A stretch of DNA of 64,000 nt from a virus. The notes beneath the pieces are model-generated. The model saw nothing but the letters and a program-made list of their open reading frames with translations, was not told the DNA's origin and made no database searches. Where the stretch lies: the IMG/VR virus record IMGVR_UViG_3300025121_000886, positions 29,151 through 93,150 of that record; one strand, given 5' to 3'. This document shows positions 36,967 to 47,200 of this stretch, in pieces (the stretch's first letter is position 1; each line of letters opens with the position of its first letter). The translations under genes were made by a program, and so were the position numbers.

Positions 36967-37798
36967 TTCAATACGTGAAGTCATAATCAAAACTATTATA
37001 AACAAAGATGCTAATTGTTTTTCTTTCGCATCTGCTTTTAATAGCGATAATCCCCCCACGACAAAAAATAAATTAAGCATCCATAGATTATTGGAAGATA
37101 ACTCTATTGAATTTAAAAAATATTTGTTGTGTGTAGGAAGAGATTTAGCTGTAGAAGATAATGACACTGTTTTTATCGCTTTTTTAGCTAAAGGAGTAGA
37201 AAACTGTTGGAAGATCATATACATATCTAAAAGAAAAATAATTAACACAGAAGTATTATATGTAAACAACTCTGAACAAGTATTTTTATTAGATCCTTCT
37301 AAACATAATTTGATAAATACCTGGGTATCAGAAGAATTATTAAAAGGGATTCTTATCGATGATTTTAATTTTTCTGAAAATGTATTTCTGACGATAAATA
37401 CTTTAATAGAACCAGAAAAAGAACCTTCAGGAAATCTCCCCAATATATACAGACATAAAAATATAATATTTACCTATGACTGTCGTGGATCATGTATAGC
37501 AACACCATGTGATGAAGATGGTCTATTTGATCTACCTCAACAAATATTAAATGATGCAATTCCATTATTGTTCACAGAAGGAGACTCCAGTGAAATAGCT
37601 GTTTTATTAACAGACTCCATGTATGTAGATTATGGAGCATATTTATTATTTTTTTCTACAAAAAAGAAAAAGCCGGACATATATTTTTGTGAAAATTATG
37701 AAGATCATGATTGGAAGAAATTGAATCAGAGAGAAGTTTCCCGCCTACCCAATAATATCAAAACTCTAAAAAACGTATTCAAGCAAAGTGTCAATTAA
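36953..37798 (+). CDS. Unknown protein overlapping the membrane protein gene
   Basis: 281 residues, starting at a TTG inside the end of the preceding gene (14-base overlap); no strong ribosome site, so coupled translation is likely and the start is uncertain. Mixed alpha/beta with few Met residues; segments TVFIAFLAKGVENCWKIIYI and IAVLLTDSMYVDYGAYLLFF. No family recognised. Confidence 0.45.
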   Translation: MSIINSIREVIIKTIINKDANCFSFASAFNSDNPPTTKNKLSIHRLLEDNSIEFKKYLLCVGRDLAVEDNDTVFIAFLAKGVENCWKIIYISKRKIINTEVLYVNNSEQVFLLDPSKHNLINTWVSEELLKGILIDDFNFSENVFLTINTLIEPEKEPSGNLPNIYRHKNIIFTYDCRGSCIATPCDEDGLFDLPQQILNDAIPLLFTEGDSSEIAVLLTDSMYVDYGAYLLFFSTKKKKPDIYFCENYEDHDWKKLNQREVSRLPNNIKTLKNVFKQSVN

Positions 37799-37848
37799 AT
37801 CAATTAAACAATCCAAAGAACAAGAATAGACTAATAATAAAAAGGTTG

Positions 37849-37882
37849 AGGTTATTTCTTAAAAAGAGACCACAAATAACCT
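37849..37882 (+). terminator. Weak hairpin in the 37.8-37.97 kb gap
   Basis: AGGTTATTT / AAATAACCT perfect 9-bp stem (37849-37857, 37874-37882) with a 16-base loop, followed by TTATTTT. Possible terminator or structured leader before the gene at 37975. The rest of this gap shows only AT-rich DNA. Confidence 0.35.
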
Positions 37883-37974
37883 TATTTTAAGGTCTATAAA
37901 AATGGTTATATTTTTCACTTCTTTTATAAAAAATTTATGATATTATAGGATCATAAGAAATTAAGGAGTTTTCC

Positions 37975-38361
37975 ATGAGATATTCCAAGGACATTCTGGA
38001 AGATATGGCTGTGATGATCAGGGAATCTGGTCTAATAGCTGAATCTCATAAGATATTAGACATTATCGAAAATTTTGGTTTAGGGGCGGGGACAAAAAGG
38101 TTAATAATTGCGGAGGATACTGAAAATATTAAAGTGAAAAACCCCGGAATTCTGGAAATACCACAAGGTAAATCATTTTTAAGTACCCCCACCACACATT
38201 TTATAAAGCTGGTGAATAAAAAGGGGAAAAAAGCGGTACAACTCGCTTTATTGAACCTTGAACGATGGAATTCAGCTTCTAATAAAAAAGGTGATCCGGA
38301 TATCAGGAAGAAAGCGAAAGAAGTTATAGATATGATAAAAAAGATGAAAATACCTAAATAA
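37975..38361 (+). CDS. Helical-tag protein
   Basis: 128 residues. Tag at the N-terminus (ILEDMAVMIRESGLIAESHK, then ILDIIENFG). The remainder has a short beta part and a basic C-terminal helix (KKAKEVIDMIKKMKIPK). Very good TAAGGAGTTTTCC site. A TATTAT box lies about 30 bases upstream without a -35 match. Confidence 0.6.
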   Translation: MRYSKDILEDMAVMIRESGLIAESHKILDIIENFGLGAGTKRLIIAEDTENIKVKNPGILEIPQGKSFLSTPTTHFIKLVNKKGKKAVQLALLNLERWNSASNKKGDPDIRKKAKEVIDMIKKMKIPK

Positions 38362-38385
38362 TAATTTACCAAAAGGAGAATTAAT

Positions 38386-38697
38386 ATGAGACATGCTAGA
38401 TACATGAGACCCAGAACAGAACGAAGAGCAGAAGACGAATCAGATGAAATTTTGACAAAGAAAGAGAATGAACTTAAAAAGTTGAAAACCGCCGTTGACA
38501 AGATATTTGATGAAGATCTTCGAGATACCTTCCATGAGGCTTTGAAGAAAAAGCTTCTTGAGATAAAAAAGAAGGTTGATCCAGAATTATTCGAGATGAT
38601 AACGGACGAAGTCGGTGATGACGCTCTTTTAGGCTATATAAAGGGAAATCTCTCTGTCTTATCTGAAGTTCCTAAAGCTGTTTGTGAAGACCTTTAA
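38386..38697 (+). CDS. Small charged helical protein
   Basis: 103 residues, basic start (MRHARYMRPRTERRAEDES) then amphipathic helices (DLRDTFHEALKKKLLEIKKK). AAAGGAGAATTAAT before ATG. Unknown function. Confidence 0.55.
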   Translation: MRHARYMRPRTERRAEDESDEILTKKENELKKLKTAVDKIFDEDLRDTFHEALKKKLLEIKKKVDPELFEMITDEVGDDALLGYIKGNLSVLSEVPKAVCEDL

Positions 38698-38717
38698 TCT
38701 ACCGAAATACCCCCTTC

Positions 38718-38725
38718 CTGTAAAA
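38718..38725 (+). promoter_or_regulatory. CTGTAAA-type intergenic motif
   Basis: CCTGTAAAATAA, 62 bases before the start at 38780. One of the best matches to the recurrent motif. Confidence 0.35.
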
Positions 38726-38779
38726 TAATATTTTAAAAGACAATCCCTTGACTTAAAATCATCAAAAATCGAGCAGAAG

Positions 38780-39124
38780 ATGTATCAAAGATTAGAAATC
38801 AATCAAAAGGTGTTTCTCCAAAAAATACCAGAGACCATAAAGGAATTCAAGAAAGAAGCACCCTTAGAAAATGGCGTAATAACAGAGGTGAATAATATTT
38901 ATTTTAAGGTCAACGATCGGTATAGATTTTTCACAGAAACACATAAACAGGTGAAAAAAGCATATCATAAACCTTACAAAGTGTATTTCTCAGAAGTTGA
39001 ATACAGAGAAGATGCTAAAAGAAAATCTCTGCTAAATGAATTTCTAGAAAAAATCGACCGTCTTCTAGAAAATGATTCTCTGACAATTGAGCAGATAAAA
39101 AATTTGATTAGAGCGATAGCCTAA
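38780..39124 (+). CDS. Small hypothetical protein
   Basis: 114 residues. MYQRLEINQKVFLQKIPETI opens a short beta/helix region; the last 40 residues are helical (LLNEFLEKIDRLLENDSLTI). Weak ribosome site AGCAGAAG. No known family. Confidence 0.5.
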   Translation: MYQRLEINQKVFLQKIPETIKEFKKEAPLENGVITEVNNIYFKVNDRYRFFTETHKQVKKAYHKPYKVYFSEVEYREDAKRKSLLNEFLEKIDRLLENDSLTIEQIKNLIRAIA

Positions 39125-39213
39125 AAAGACTAAGACTCTTTACCTCCCATATTATTTTAATAAGAAACATTGTGTTTTTTAAGTTAAATAACTCAACAAT
39201 TATATGGAGGTAA

Positions 39214-39396
39214 ATGTCTATGGCTACAAAAACAGCATATAAACGGCAAACAAAAAGAAAACATAAGCCAACAAGTAAAGGTAAACAAAAATATAAACAA
39301 TTAAAAAAGACTTTAAAAGGGCCAAAAAAGCTTCACGTTCTTAAAGTTAGAAAAATTTGGATGAAAAAAAATAAAAATAAGCTAAAGAAAAAATAG
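39214..39396 (+). CDS. Very basic small protein
   Basis: 60 residues, about 45 percent Lys/Arg (AYKRQTKRKHKPTSKGKQKY), ending NKLKKK. Good TGGAGGTAA site. Such proteins can bind nucleic acid and may be packaged with DNA or act on the host nucleoid; unproven. Confidence 0.5.
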   Translation: MSMATKTAYKRQTKRKHKPTSKGKQKYKQLKKTLKGPKKLHVLKVRKIWMKKNKNKLKKK

Positions 39397-39464
39397 CCCA
39401 AAGTTTATAACTCATCTCATTTATCTAATAGCACACCATACCATATAAAACATCCAAAAAATTT

Positions 39465-39472
39465 CTGTAAAA
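39465..39472 (+). promoter_or_regulatory. CTGTAAA-type intergenic motif
   Basis: CTGTAAAA 66 bases before the start of the first methyltransferase fusion (39531), in a 134-base gap that otherwise shows no feature. Confidence 0.3.
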
Positions 39473-39530
39473 ACCTCATAGATATTATCTCACATTAAAT
39501 AATACACCTCTATGATAAAGGATTTTTCTT

Positions 39531-41231
39531 ATGTTAGGAGAATTTGATCCTATCCTACAAGAAGCTCTAGGAAAAGAATATTGGAGGGTTTATCACCCCT
39601 TTTATAAAGATAAAAAAAATAAACCACCCGAGTATGATGAAGGTCTTGTACTTCCAATCGATTACTTCACAAAAATATTAGGTGAACACCATATAGAACA
39701 CAAAGGATTACGCGTTTTAGAACTTGGTTGTGCTACTGGTATATCAGTCAATATTATGAGAAAAACTGGGATAAATGCTTTCGGTATCGAAATTTCTAAT
39801 TATATTCTCAATCAAGATCAATTAATCCCACCTGAAGTGAAACCATATATCTATCATATGGATATCAGAAATCTTGATATTTTTCCGGATAAAGCTTTCG
39901 ATTTATGCTGGAGCAATTCTATTGTACACATCCCACCTGAAAACATTCAAAAACATTTAACAGACATATCAAGAATATCTGAATATTTCTTTGTACATAC
40001 AATTTGTGAGGAAGATCCTTTCGGACGCTATCTATTATCCTGTGAAAATGAAAAGAGAGAGAGAATGATCTGGCATGGATTAAAATCTTGGCCTTGGTGG
40101 AAATATCAATTTGCTAAGGCTGGTTGGTGCCATCTAGGAGTAACATTTCCCCCTTATTGGAGTGGTTGGAATTTATTCTGTAACACAGCCTTTGAGAAGA
40201 GGTATATAAAGGGAGCAAATGAACTTCTTCTAAACGAAACAATAAAAGAAAACTCAGAGAGTAAGTATCCAAGACAAGGAGATATACTCTCTTTATTCAT
40301 CGGTGAAGAATCCCTGAGAATAAAAGGAGCTAATTCTATTGATTTTTCCTCATCTTTTGCCAATGGTCTAAAACCACTCTATGATCGATATGTTTATAGA
40401 CCTAAAAAATATATCTGGGGTGACAAAACTGTTATGATCCTAGATAATGAAATGGGGGATAATTATATAGATGAATTGGCAGAACTGACAAAAATTCATG
40501 GTAATATATTAGGTGTAACCCCAAATATAGCAAAAAAACTTCAAAAGATAGATAATTTTTATAGATATACCTTAAGAGAACCCTTATTTTCTGTAAAGAA
40601 TATCTTAGCCTTGAGAAGTCAAAGATATTATGAAATCAGAGCAGGAAAGAAACTATATGAAAATAGATTGATGTATAAAAATATCTTTTCTGAAGACCTC
40701 GATATCCCTAAAATTCTAGAATTTATCTACAAAAGCTGGGAGATCATTTTGGAGAAAGATGTTTCTTATAACGTACGTATTAACATAGCTGATTATACTC
40801 CCTGGTATAAATATCTCTATAATAGCCTAAAATTTGTGGATAAAAATGATTTATTAAACACAATACCCACATTTAAGATATTAGAAAAATATGTAGACAA
40901 CCCCGAATGTATTATTTTAGACCCCTCTATGATACATGGGGAAGTTATTTATGATAAAGACAACATTGTTGCTCTATGGTTAACATACAGGGCAACCCCC
41001 AAAGTTTCTATGCAAGCAATCAGATTTTCTGATCTTACCTATAAATTTTTATCCGATTACATAATCTATAGATCTGCATTAAATCAACCAGATGAAGTCG
41101 AGTTCATAAATGATATGGGGGTCACAAAAGAAGAAAAATTATTTGATTTTAAAAATCGATATGCTGAGATGTATACAAAAAATATAATACTTCAATACAG
41201 ACATCGAAGAAAAGGAGAAAATAAAGAATGA
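39531..41231 (+). CDS. SAM methyltransferase fused to an acyl/aminoacyl-transferase-like domain, copy 1
   Basis: 566 residues. Residues of about 55-200 are a class I SAM methyltransferase: motif I VLELGCATG (about 63-70), GIEIS (85-89), MDIRNLDIF (110-118) and FDLCWSNSIVHIP. From about residue 270 a second domain carries LALRSQRYYEIRAGKKLYEN and ends in DEVEFINDMGVTKEEKLFDF; this last pattern (vNDxG..., then FKxRY) resembles the GNAT-like domain of DUF2156/LPG-synthase and FemAB-type aminoacyl transferases. The stop overlaps the start of its paralogue (ATGA). The substrate is unknown; DNA-base, glycan or protein modification are all possible. Confidence 0.72.
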   Translation: MLGEFDPILQEALGKEYWRVYHPFYKDKKNKPPEYDEGLVLPIDYFTKILGEHHIEHKGLRVLELGCATGISVNIMRKTGINAFGIEISNYILNQDQLIPPEVKPYIYHMDIRNLDIFPDKAFDLCWSNSIVHIPPENIQKHLTDISRISEYFFVHTICEEDPFGRYLLSCENEKRERMIWHGLKSWPWWKYQFAKAGWCHLGVTFPPYWSGWNLFCNTAFEKRYIKGANELLLNETIKENSESKYPRQGDILSLFIGEESLRIKGANSIDFSSSFANGLKPLYDRYVYRPKKYIWGDKTVMILDNEMGDNYIDELAELTKIHGNILGVTPNIAKKLQKIDNFYRYTLREPLFSVKNILALRSQRYYEIRAGKKLYENRLMYKNIFSEDLDIPKILEFIYKSWEIILEKDVSYNVRINIADYTPWYKYLYNSLKFVDKNDLLNTIPTFKILEKYVDNPECIILDPSMIHGEVIYDKDNIVALWLTYRATPKVSMQAIRFSDLTYKFLSDYIIYRSALNQPDEVEFINDMGVTKEEKLFDFKNRYAEMYTKNIILQYRHRRKGENKE

Positions 41232-42850
41232 TAGGTGAATTTGACGAAAAAACACAATCCGCTTTTAATTCATACTATTTTGACAATTATTCTAAAGAAG
41301 GATATGGGGGAGAACGATCGGTTTTAAATATAGAAAACTTTTTATTAGTCCTTAAACAAGCAAAAATAATAATACCCGATAGAAAAAAGTTTAGAATATT
41401 AGAATTGGGTTGTGCTGATGGCAGAACAGTAAAAGAGTTAAGAGATTTAGGCTTTGATGCTTACGGTATTGAAATAAGTCAACATATGCTAAAAAAGGTT
41501 GAGCCTGAAATAAAAAAGTATATTTACTTTATGGATATCAGAAATCTAGAAATATTTAAAGATGATTCTTTCGATCTGGTGTATAGCAACAGTCTAATGT
41601 ATCTTAATCCAGAGGAACTTGATAATCATCTGGATGAACTTCATAGAATAAGCAAATACATTTTTGCACATATTCTATGCAAGGAAGATGCTTTTGTAAA
41701 ATATTTAGAGAAAGAAGATTCAGAAAAACTGTATTCTTATATCTCAAACTATAAAGAATTTCCAGAGATGGAATTCCTTTTTGCTACACATGGGTGGGAG
41801 TATGAAACACATATAATGCCAGAAGGATGGTCCGGATGGAATCTTTTTTGTAAAAATAGTTATGGAAAAGGGATGAGTAGATTAAAAACATATCTAGCTT
41901 CATCTGGAATATCTGAATTTACCGTGTTTGCCAGAGATTCTTTACAAAAAAGAAAAAAATCTGGGATAGAAACTTCCAGAAATATAACAGCTGGTCTCTG
42001 CATGAATAGAGCATTACAGTTTTGTAGATATCAATATCAATTTTTCATCCTAGATCAAGGATTTCATCCTCTTGTAACTGATCCTAATCAAATTACAGAA
42101 GGGGCTAAAGAATATTTAAAAAATTTAGATATAACTTCAATTTATGGAATTCCTGAAAAATTTGTAGATATTTTCACAGAATGTGGTTATAGAATAATTA
42201 ATGAAATGAAAGACCCTCTGTTTTCAATATCCAAGATATTAGAGGCATCTGGAAATAAATATCAAGAGATAAGAACCGCAAGAAAATTATATGAAGATGT
42301 CAACCCCCCTACACATAGCACAAAGCACATAAATCAGCTAAACTTCAGAAGTTTTTTTAGAGATAATGAAAAAGGCTATCTTGAATTACAAGATTTTGTA
42401 AAAAGACAAATAATAGAAATATCTAAGAAGCCAGATTTTACTATATTTTCTCTAAGAATATTGTCTAATGTATATTTAACTTATAAAAAGATATTGGAAG
42501 ATTTATATCACGAAATAAATTGTCCAGATACCTATAATTTACACGAATCTTGTATATTTGATACAAGCTGTGTAAATGGAGAGATTACCACAGATTCTGA
42601 TAAAATAATAGGATTTTGGTTAACCGCTCAAATGAATTCTGATACAGCCCTTCAAATATTTAGATTAGCAGATAGGTATTATACTTATTTAGCTGATTAT
42701 CTGGTTTATAGATCAGCCTGGGGACAGTTAAGGGATGTAGAATATATGAATGACATTGGTTTATTAGAAGAAGAACAACAAAACTTAAATATTTTTAAAG
42801 AAAGATATAAAGAGAAAGAAGTCATTTGCTTCAAAGCGGTAAAAATCTGA
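41228..42850 (+). CDS. SAM methyltransferase fused to an acyl/aminoacyl-transferase-like domain, copy 2
   Basis: 540 residues, tandem paralogue with the same two-domain plan: ILELGCADG (about 57-65), YGIEISQHML, MDIRNLEIFKDDSFDLVYSN, and in the second domain SGNKYQEIRTARKLYEDVN and DVEYMNDIGLLEEEQQNLNI. Sequence identity to copy 1 is clear but moderate, implying separate substrates or subunits of one complex. The 4-base overlap implies equal, coupled expression. Last gene of the + block; its stop faces the convergent zinc protein 3 bases away. Confidence 0.72.
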   Translation: MIGEFDEKTQSAFNSYYFDNYSKEGYGGERSVLNIENFLLVLKQAKIIIPDRKKFRILELGCADGRTVKELRDLGFDAYGIEISQHMLKKVEPEIKKYIYFMDIRNLEIFKDDSFDLVYSNSLMYLNPEELDNHLDELHRISKYIFAHILCKEDAFVKYLEKEDSEKLYSYISNYKEFPEMEFLFATHGWEYETHIMPEGWSGWNLFCKNSYGKGMSRLKTYLASSGISEFTVFARDSLQKRKKSGIETSRNITAGLCMNRALQFCRYQYQFFILDQGFHPLVTDPNQITEGAKEYLKNLDITSIYGIPEKFVDIFTECGYRIINEMKDPLFSISKILEASGNKYQEIRTARKLYEDVNPPTHSTKHINQLNFRSFFRDNEKGYLELQDFVKRQIIEISKKPDFTIFSLRILSNVYLTYKKILEDLYHEINCPDTYNLHESCIFDTSCVNGEITTDSDKIIGFWLTAQMNSDTALQIFRLADRYYTYLADYLVYRSAWGQLRDVEYMNDIGLLEEEQQNLNIFKERYKEKEVICFKAVKI

Positions 42851-42853
42851 TAT

Positions 42854-43393
42854 TTAGATGAAACCCAACCAAGAAACACTCGTTTTATTTTGATCATATA
42901 ATATTTCTAAAATATGAGTATCTTCTTCCCCACATTGTTCACACAAAAACTCGATATTAATACAATCATCTCCAGCACACTCTTTTGGTTCAAACCTTGA
43001 GGTTAGCACACCCCCACGATTAAAAATAGAGACCGTTCCTGGACCAGCCTCTTTATCCCTGAAGAATGATTTAACTGATTTCTGAGTTAAATTTATGCCT
43101 CCACATCGAGGACATAATAAAGCATCACCTTTCAACTGTATTGATTTTGATACGGGTATTAGCATCTTTTTTTCAAACCAACCATTTTTCAAAATAACCC
43201 ATTTCCCACCTTTATAATCAACACGCTTGTCTATTACTGCTCTTTCTTGATCTTCATTCATGACTTTTTCAGGACATTCTGTGGGCAAAGAACTTTCTGC
43301 TCCCCCACAAACGGTACAGTGTTTTAACCCACCATCACAAATAAAACAAGAATCAAGTTGACAACCAATGTGTTCTTCAAAAATATGTTCCAT
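42854..43393 (-). CDS. Two-module zinc-binding protein
   Basis: 179 residues. N-terminal module CFICDGGLKHCTVCGGAESS then LPTECPEKVM is a zinc motif common in small phage proteins. The C-terminal module has LLCPRCGGINLTQ and CAGDDC...FLCEQCGEED, a second zinc ribbon. AAAGGATAAAAG before ATG. Possibly nucleic-acid binding; unknown role. Confidence 0.65.
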   Translation of the reverse strand: MEHIFEEHIGCQLDSCFICDGGLKHCTVCGGAESSLPTECPEKVMNEDQERAVIDKRVDYKGGKWVILKNGWFEKKMLIPVSKSIQLKGDALLCPRCGGINLTQKSVKSFFRDKEAGPGTVSIFNRGGVLTSRFEPKECAGDDCINIEFLCEQCGEEDTHILEILYDQNKTSVSWLGFI

Positions 43394-43422
43394 CTTTTAT
43401 CCTTTATTAAAAATTTAAAGTT

Positions 43423-43755
43423 TTAAAACCATTGCCCCCACCTGAACCAGCCGTCCTTCATATCCCCCCACCATCGCTCTATATTATCTTCATCCATACG
43501 ATGGGATCTATCTTTTATTGCCTCTAAACATAACTCCCAAACCACCTTGTTCATCAATCCACATGCTCCTTTACCATAAAACTTTTTTCTTAAATATCCT
43601 TTACTCTCCAAAACTTTTAGGTAATCAACAACACCTGTAATAGATATTTTAAAATGTTCTTTTATTTCTCGATAAATTGGGGCTATATTCTTTTCCTCTA
43701 TTGTTTTTATTATAAAGTCAAGAACAGCCCGCTGATGATCCGTTAAAGGTTTCAC
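43423..43755 (-). CDS. LexA-type winged-helix DNA-binding protein, no protease domain
   Basis: 110 residues. LTDHQRAVLDFIIKTIEEKN, APIYREIKEHFKISITGVVD and YLKVLESKGYLRKKF match the LexA N-terminal winged helix. The S24 peptidase part is absent; instead there is a Trp-rich tail (RWWGDMKDGWFRWGQWF). GTG start behind AAGGAGAAAATTT. Likely a regulator that could bind host SOS operators or phage sites. Confidence 0.8.
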   Translation of the reverse strand: MKPLTDHQRAVLDFIIKTIEEKNIAPIYREIKEHFKISITGVVDYLKVLESKGYLRKKFYGKGACGLMNKVVWELCLEAIKDRSHRMDEDNIERWWGDMKDGWFRWGQWF

Positions 43756-43817
43756 AAATTTTCTCCTTATGAAAATATTGAATTTATAGAAAACAACAAA
43801 AATTTTTCAGAATCTAT

Positions 43818-44024
43818 CTATATACAACCGTCGATATCACAATATCCAACCCTAACAAGTTCTTTAAATTCAGCTTCCGTCAACTCTTTACAAGTGACAT
43901 TTGATTTATCTTCTTCTGAAATACCGCTATCTTCCACAAATTTATTCATGGCACTTTTCTTATTCGTTGCTTCATATACACCCATAGGTGTATTGTTCAA
44001 TTCGATCTGAAATCTCTTTTTCAT
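43818..44024 (-). CDS. Small hypothetical protein
   Basis: 68 residues, RFQIELNNTPMGVYEATNKK...AEFKELVRVGYCDIDGCI. Good AAAGGAAAAATATT site. Unrecognised. First gene of a leftward unit with the LexA-like and zinc genes. Confidence 0.5.
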   Translation of the reverse strand: MKKRFQIELNNTPMGVYEATNKKSAMNKFVEDSGISEEDKSNVTCKELTEAEFKELVRVGYCDIDGCI

Positions 44025-44228
44025 AATATTTTTCCTTTAAATAATTTTATAAATAACTTTTTGGTTACAATTGCCCTTTTATCTTATTTTACAGGAAAAC
44101 CCTTTAAAAAGAAGTGCTAAATTAACAGACTAACAAAAATAAATTGTGATAACCCAAAAAACTGTAAAGAGTCAATATACAAAGGGAGATACCAAACATA
44201 AATAATTAAAAATATAAAGGGAGATGAT
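44025..44228. promoter_or_regulatory. Divergent regulatory region upstream of the type IIG gene
   Basis: 204 bases between divergent genes. Contains CTGTAAAA on the - strand (44087-44094), CTGTAAAG on the + strand (44162-44169), the 13-mer AGCACTTCTTTTT on the - strand (44106-44118) also found at 55880, a possible TTAACA-17-TGTGAT promoter (44122-44150), and two AAAGGGAGAT copies, the second serving as ribosome site for the GTG start at 44229. Confidence 0.45.
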
Positions 44229-47200
44229 GTGAAATTTAACCCAAATTTAGAAGCTTACATAAAATCTATATCTATAAAATTTTCTCGAAAAGAAACAAGT
44301 GAAATGGGCTACCGCTCTGATTTTGAAGTTTTAATTAAAAATATTTTAGAACCGATCATAAATAACCTCAAAATAGATCATGATGCCAAGGCTCAAGAAG
44401 GAAACAAGCCAGACTTTATCCTTTCAGAGGGTGATTTACCAATTTTATACATAGAAACAAAAAATATAGGGGTATCTTTAGATAAATCAGAAAAATCTAA
44501 GCAATTAAATCGATATTATAATTATACAAACCTGATTCTAACCGATTATATCGAATTCAGATTTTATAGAAATGGATATCAATATAACAAACCAATAAAA
44601 ATTGCTCACTATGATATAAAAAACCGAACCTTGCTACCAATAGCAGAAAACTTTAAAGATGTCATAGATACAATAATAAACATGGCAAAATCCTATAAAG
44701 AACCTATTAGATCAAGCAAACGTCTTGCCGAAATAATGGGAGGAAAAGCAAAAAGAATCCGGGATGAAATAAAAAGCTATGTTTTTGAAGAAACAAAAAA
44801 AAATGAAAACATCTTAAAATTATACAAAATAATAAAAGATCAACTTGTTTCAAATTTAACCATAGATTCATTTGCTGATATGTATGCACAGACCATTGTC
44901 TATGGCTTATTTATAGCGAAGTTTAATAATGATATAAAAAATAGTTTTAATAGACAGATAGCCAGAGACCTAATTCCAGAATCAAACTCTTTATTAAGAC
45001 ACTTTTTTGATCATATTACAGGTGCTGATTTTGATAAAAGATTAGAGTATATTGTTAATGAATTATGTGATTTGTTTTCATGTACCGACATAAAAAAAAT
45101 AATGATGGAAGATTACTCTAAAGATGACTTTGACTGTGATCCTATAATACACTTTTATGAAAACTTTCTGCAAGAATATGATATTAATATCAAAAAAAAG
45201 TTTGGAGCATTTTATACACCTTCCCCAATAGTCAATTTTATTGTTAAATCTGTTGATTATCTTTTACAGAATGAGTTTGATATTAAATTAGGTATAGCGA
45301 GTACATTAAAACTCGAAAATGGAGACCACCGAGTTCAAATATTAGATCCTTCTGTAGGTACAGGAACTTTTCTTGACAAAGTTATTTCAATTATTCATGA
45401 AAAGCTATGTAAATCAAGTCAAGGAGGAAGATGGACAAAATATGTTAATGATAATGTTCTCCCACGTATACACGGCTTTGAAATTATGATGACTCCTTAT
45501 ATAATTGCACATTTAAAATTAAGAATGACTTTATACCAAACAAAATGTGAAACCATAGACAATAAAATTAATATTTATTTGACAAACTCTTTAGATGAAA
45601 AAGTTTTACAAAAAGAATTATTTTCCGATTTCGGTTTTTTGGGAAGTATTGCAATGGAATCAAAAGAAGCCGCAGTAATAAAGAATGAGAAACCAATCAT
45701 GGTTGTTATTGGAAACCCACCGTATAGTGTAAGTTCTTCAAATAAAGGTAAATGGATACAGAATTTAATCAAGGACTATAAGAAAGACCTTGGTGAACGA
45801 AAGATAAACCTTGATGATGACTATATCAAATTCATTCGCTTCGCCGAACATTTCATAGAAAAAAACAACGGTGGTATCGTGGCGATGATAACTAATAATT
45901 CATTTATAGACGGTATTACCCATCGCCAAATGAGGAAACATCTCCTTGACACATTTGATGATATTTACATCTTTGATCTTCACGGCAGTTCAAAGAAAAA
46001 AGAAAAAGCGCCTGATGGGGGGAAGGATGAGAATGTATTTGATATTCAACAAGGAGTGTCGATTTCTATATTTATACGCAGAGTAGGAGAAAAGAAAGGT
46101 CTCGCCATTGTTCATCATACTGAGTTATACGGCAAGAGGGCGGATAAATTTCATATGCTCAACGAAAGCGATATACAGACAGTTAAGTGGAAGAATCTTG
46201 ATTACTCCGAACCATATTATTTCTTTGTGCCGAAAGATTTTGGGTTGGAAGAGGAATACGGAAAGGGATTTAAGATTGATGAGTTGTTTAGAGTCTCGAA
46301 TTCCGGTGTAAAGACAGACCGGGACACGTTGTTTATTGATATGGATAAGAGTGTATTGGAAAAGCGGATTCAAAAACTTCTTTCAGAAGATTATGATGAG
46401 AATTTCAAACAAGAATTTCGTGTCTTCAATTCGGGAAGTTATAAATTAACGGAAAAAGTGAAGGGGAAATCGTTTGATGAGAATTATGTACAGCCTGTCC
46501 AATATAGACCATTCGATTATCAGTGGATTTATTATGATCCTTCTTTGGTCAGTCGTCCTGCAAATAAAGTAATGTCGCATATTGTCGGAAAAGAAAATAT
46601 GGCCATTGTTACTGCTCGTCAATTTGGTGGTGGCTCACATTTTATCTGTCTTATCACAAAAACTGTATCTGAGATTAGTTCTCAACCTTATGCCCCATAT
46701 ACCCTTTTTCCTATTTATCTCTACTCCAAAGACGGCTCGTGTGTACCAAATATCAAAAAAGAAATTGTCGATGAGATTGAAAATATTGTCGGTAAAGTAT
46801 CTCCTGAAAATATCTTCGATTATATTTACGCCGTTCTCCACTCCCCCAGTTATCGAGAAAAATATAAGGAATTTCTGAAAATTGATTTTCCACGGGTATC
46901 ATATCCGAAAGACGCTGAAAGTTTTAAAGAGCTTATCGCCTTTGGTGCTGAATTACGTTCACTCCACCTCCTTGAATCCCCAAAGGTAAACCAATTCATC
47001 ACTACGTATCCCATTGAAGGCTCAGATACCATTGAAAAATTAGCTTACAAAGACGGCAATGTATTTATTAACAAAGATCAGTACTTTGGCAACGTTCCAG
47101 AGATTGCATGGAATTTTTACATTGGAGGCTATCAACCAGCACAAAAATGGTTAAAAGACCGAAAAGAACGAGTCCTCAATAATGAAGATATTGAACATTA

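Noticed and set aside
38749-38775. TTGACT before the gene at 38780 as a sigma70 promoter
   Set aside because: No acceptable -10 box at 16-18 bases; the same region has a better CTGTAAA motif.
43423-43755. Full LexA/CI-type repressor indicating a temperate phage
   Set aside because: Only the DNA-binding domain is present, no S24 peptidase, and no integrase or other lysogeny gene is visible.
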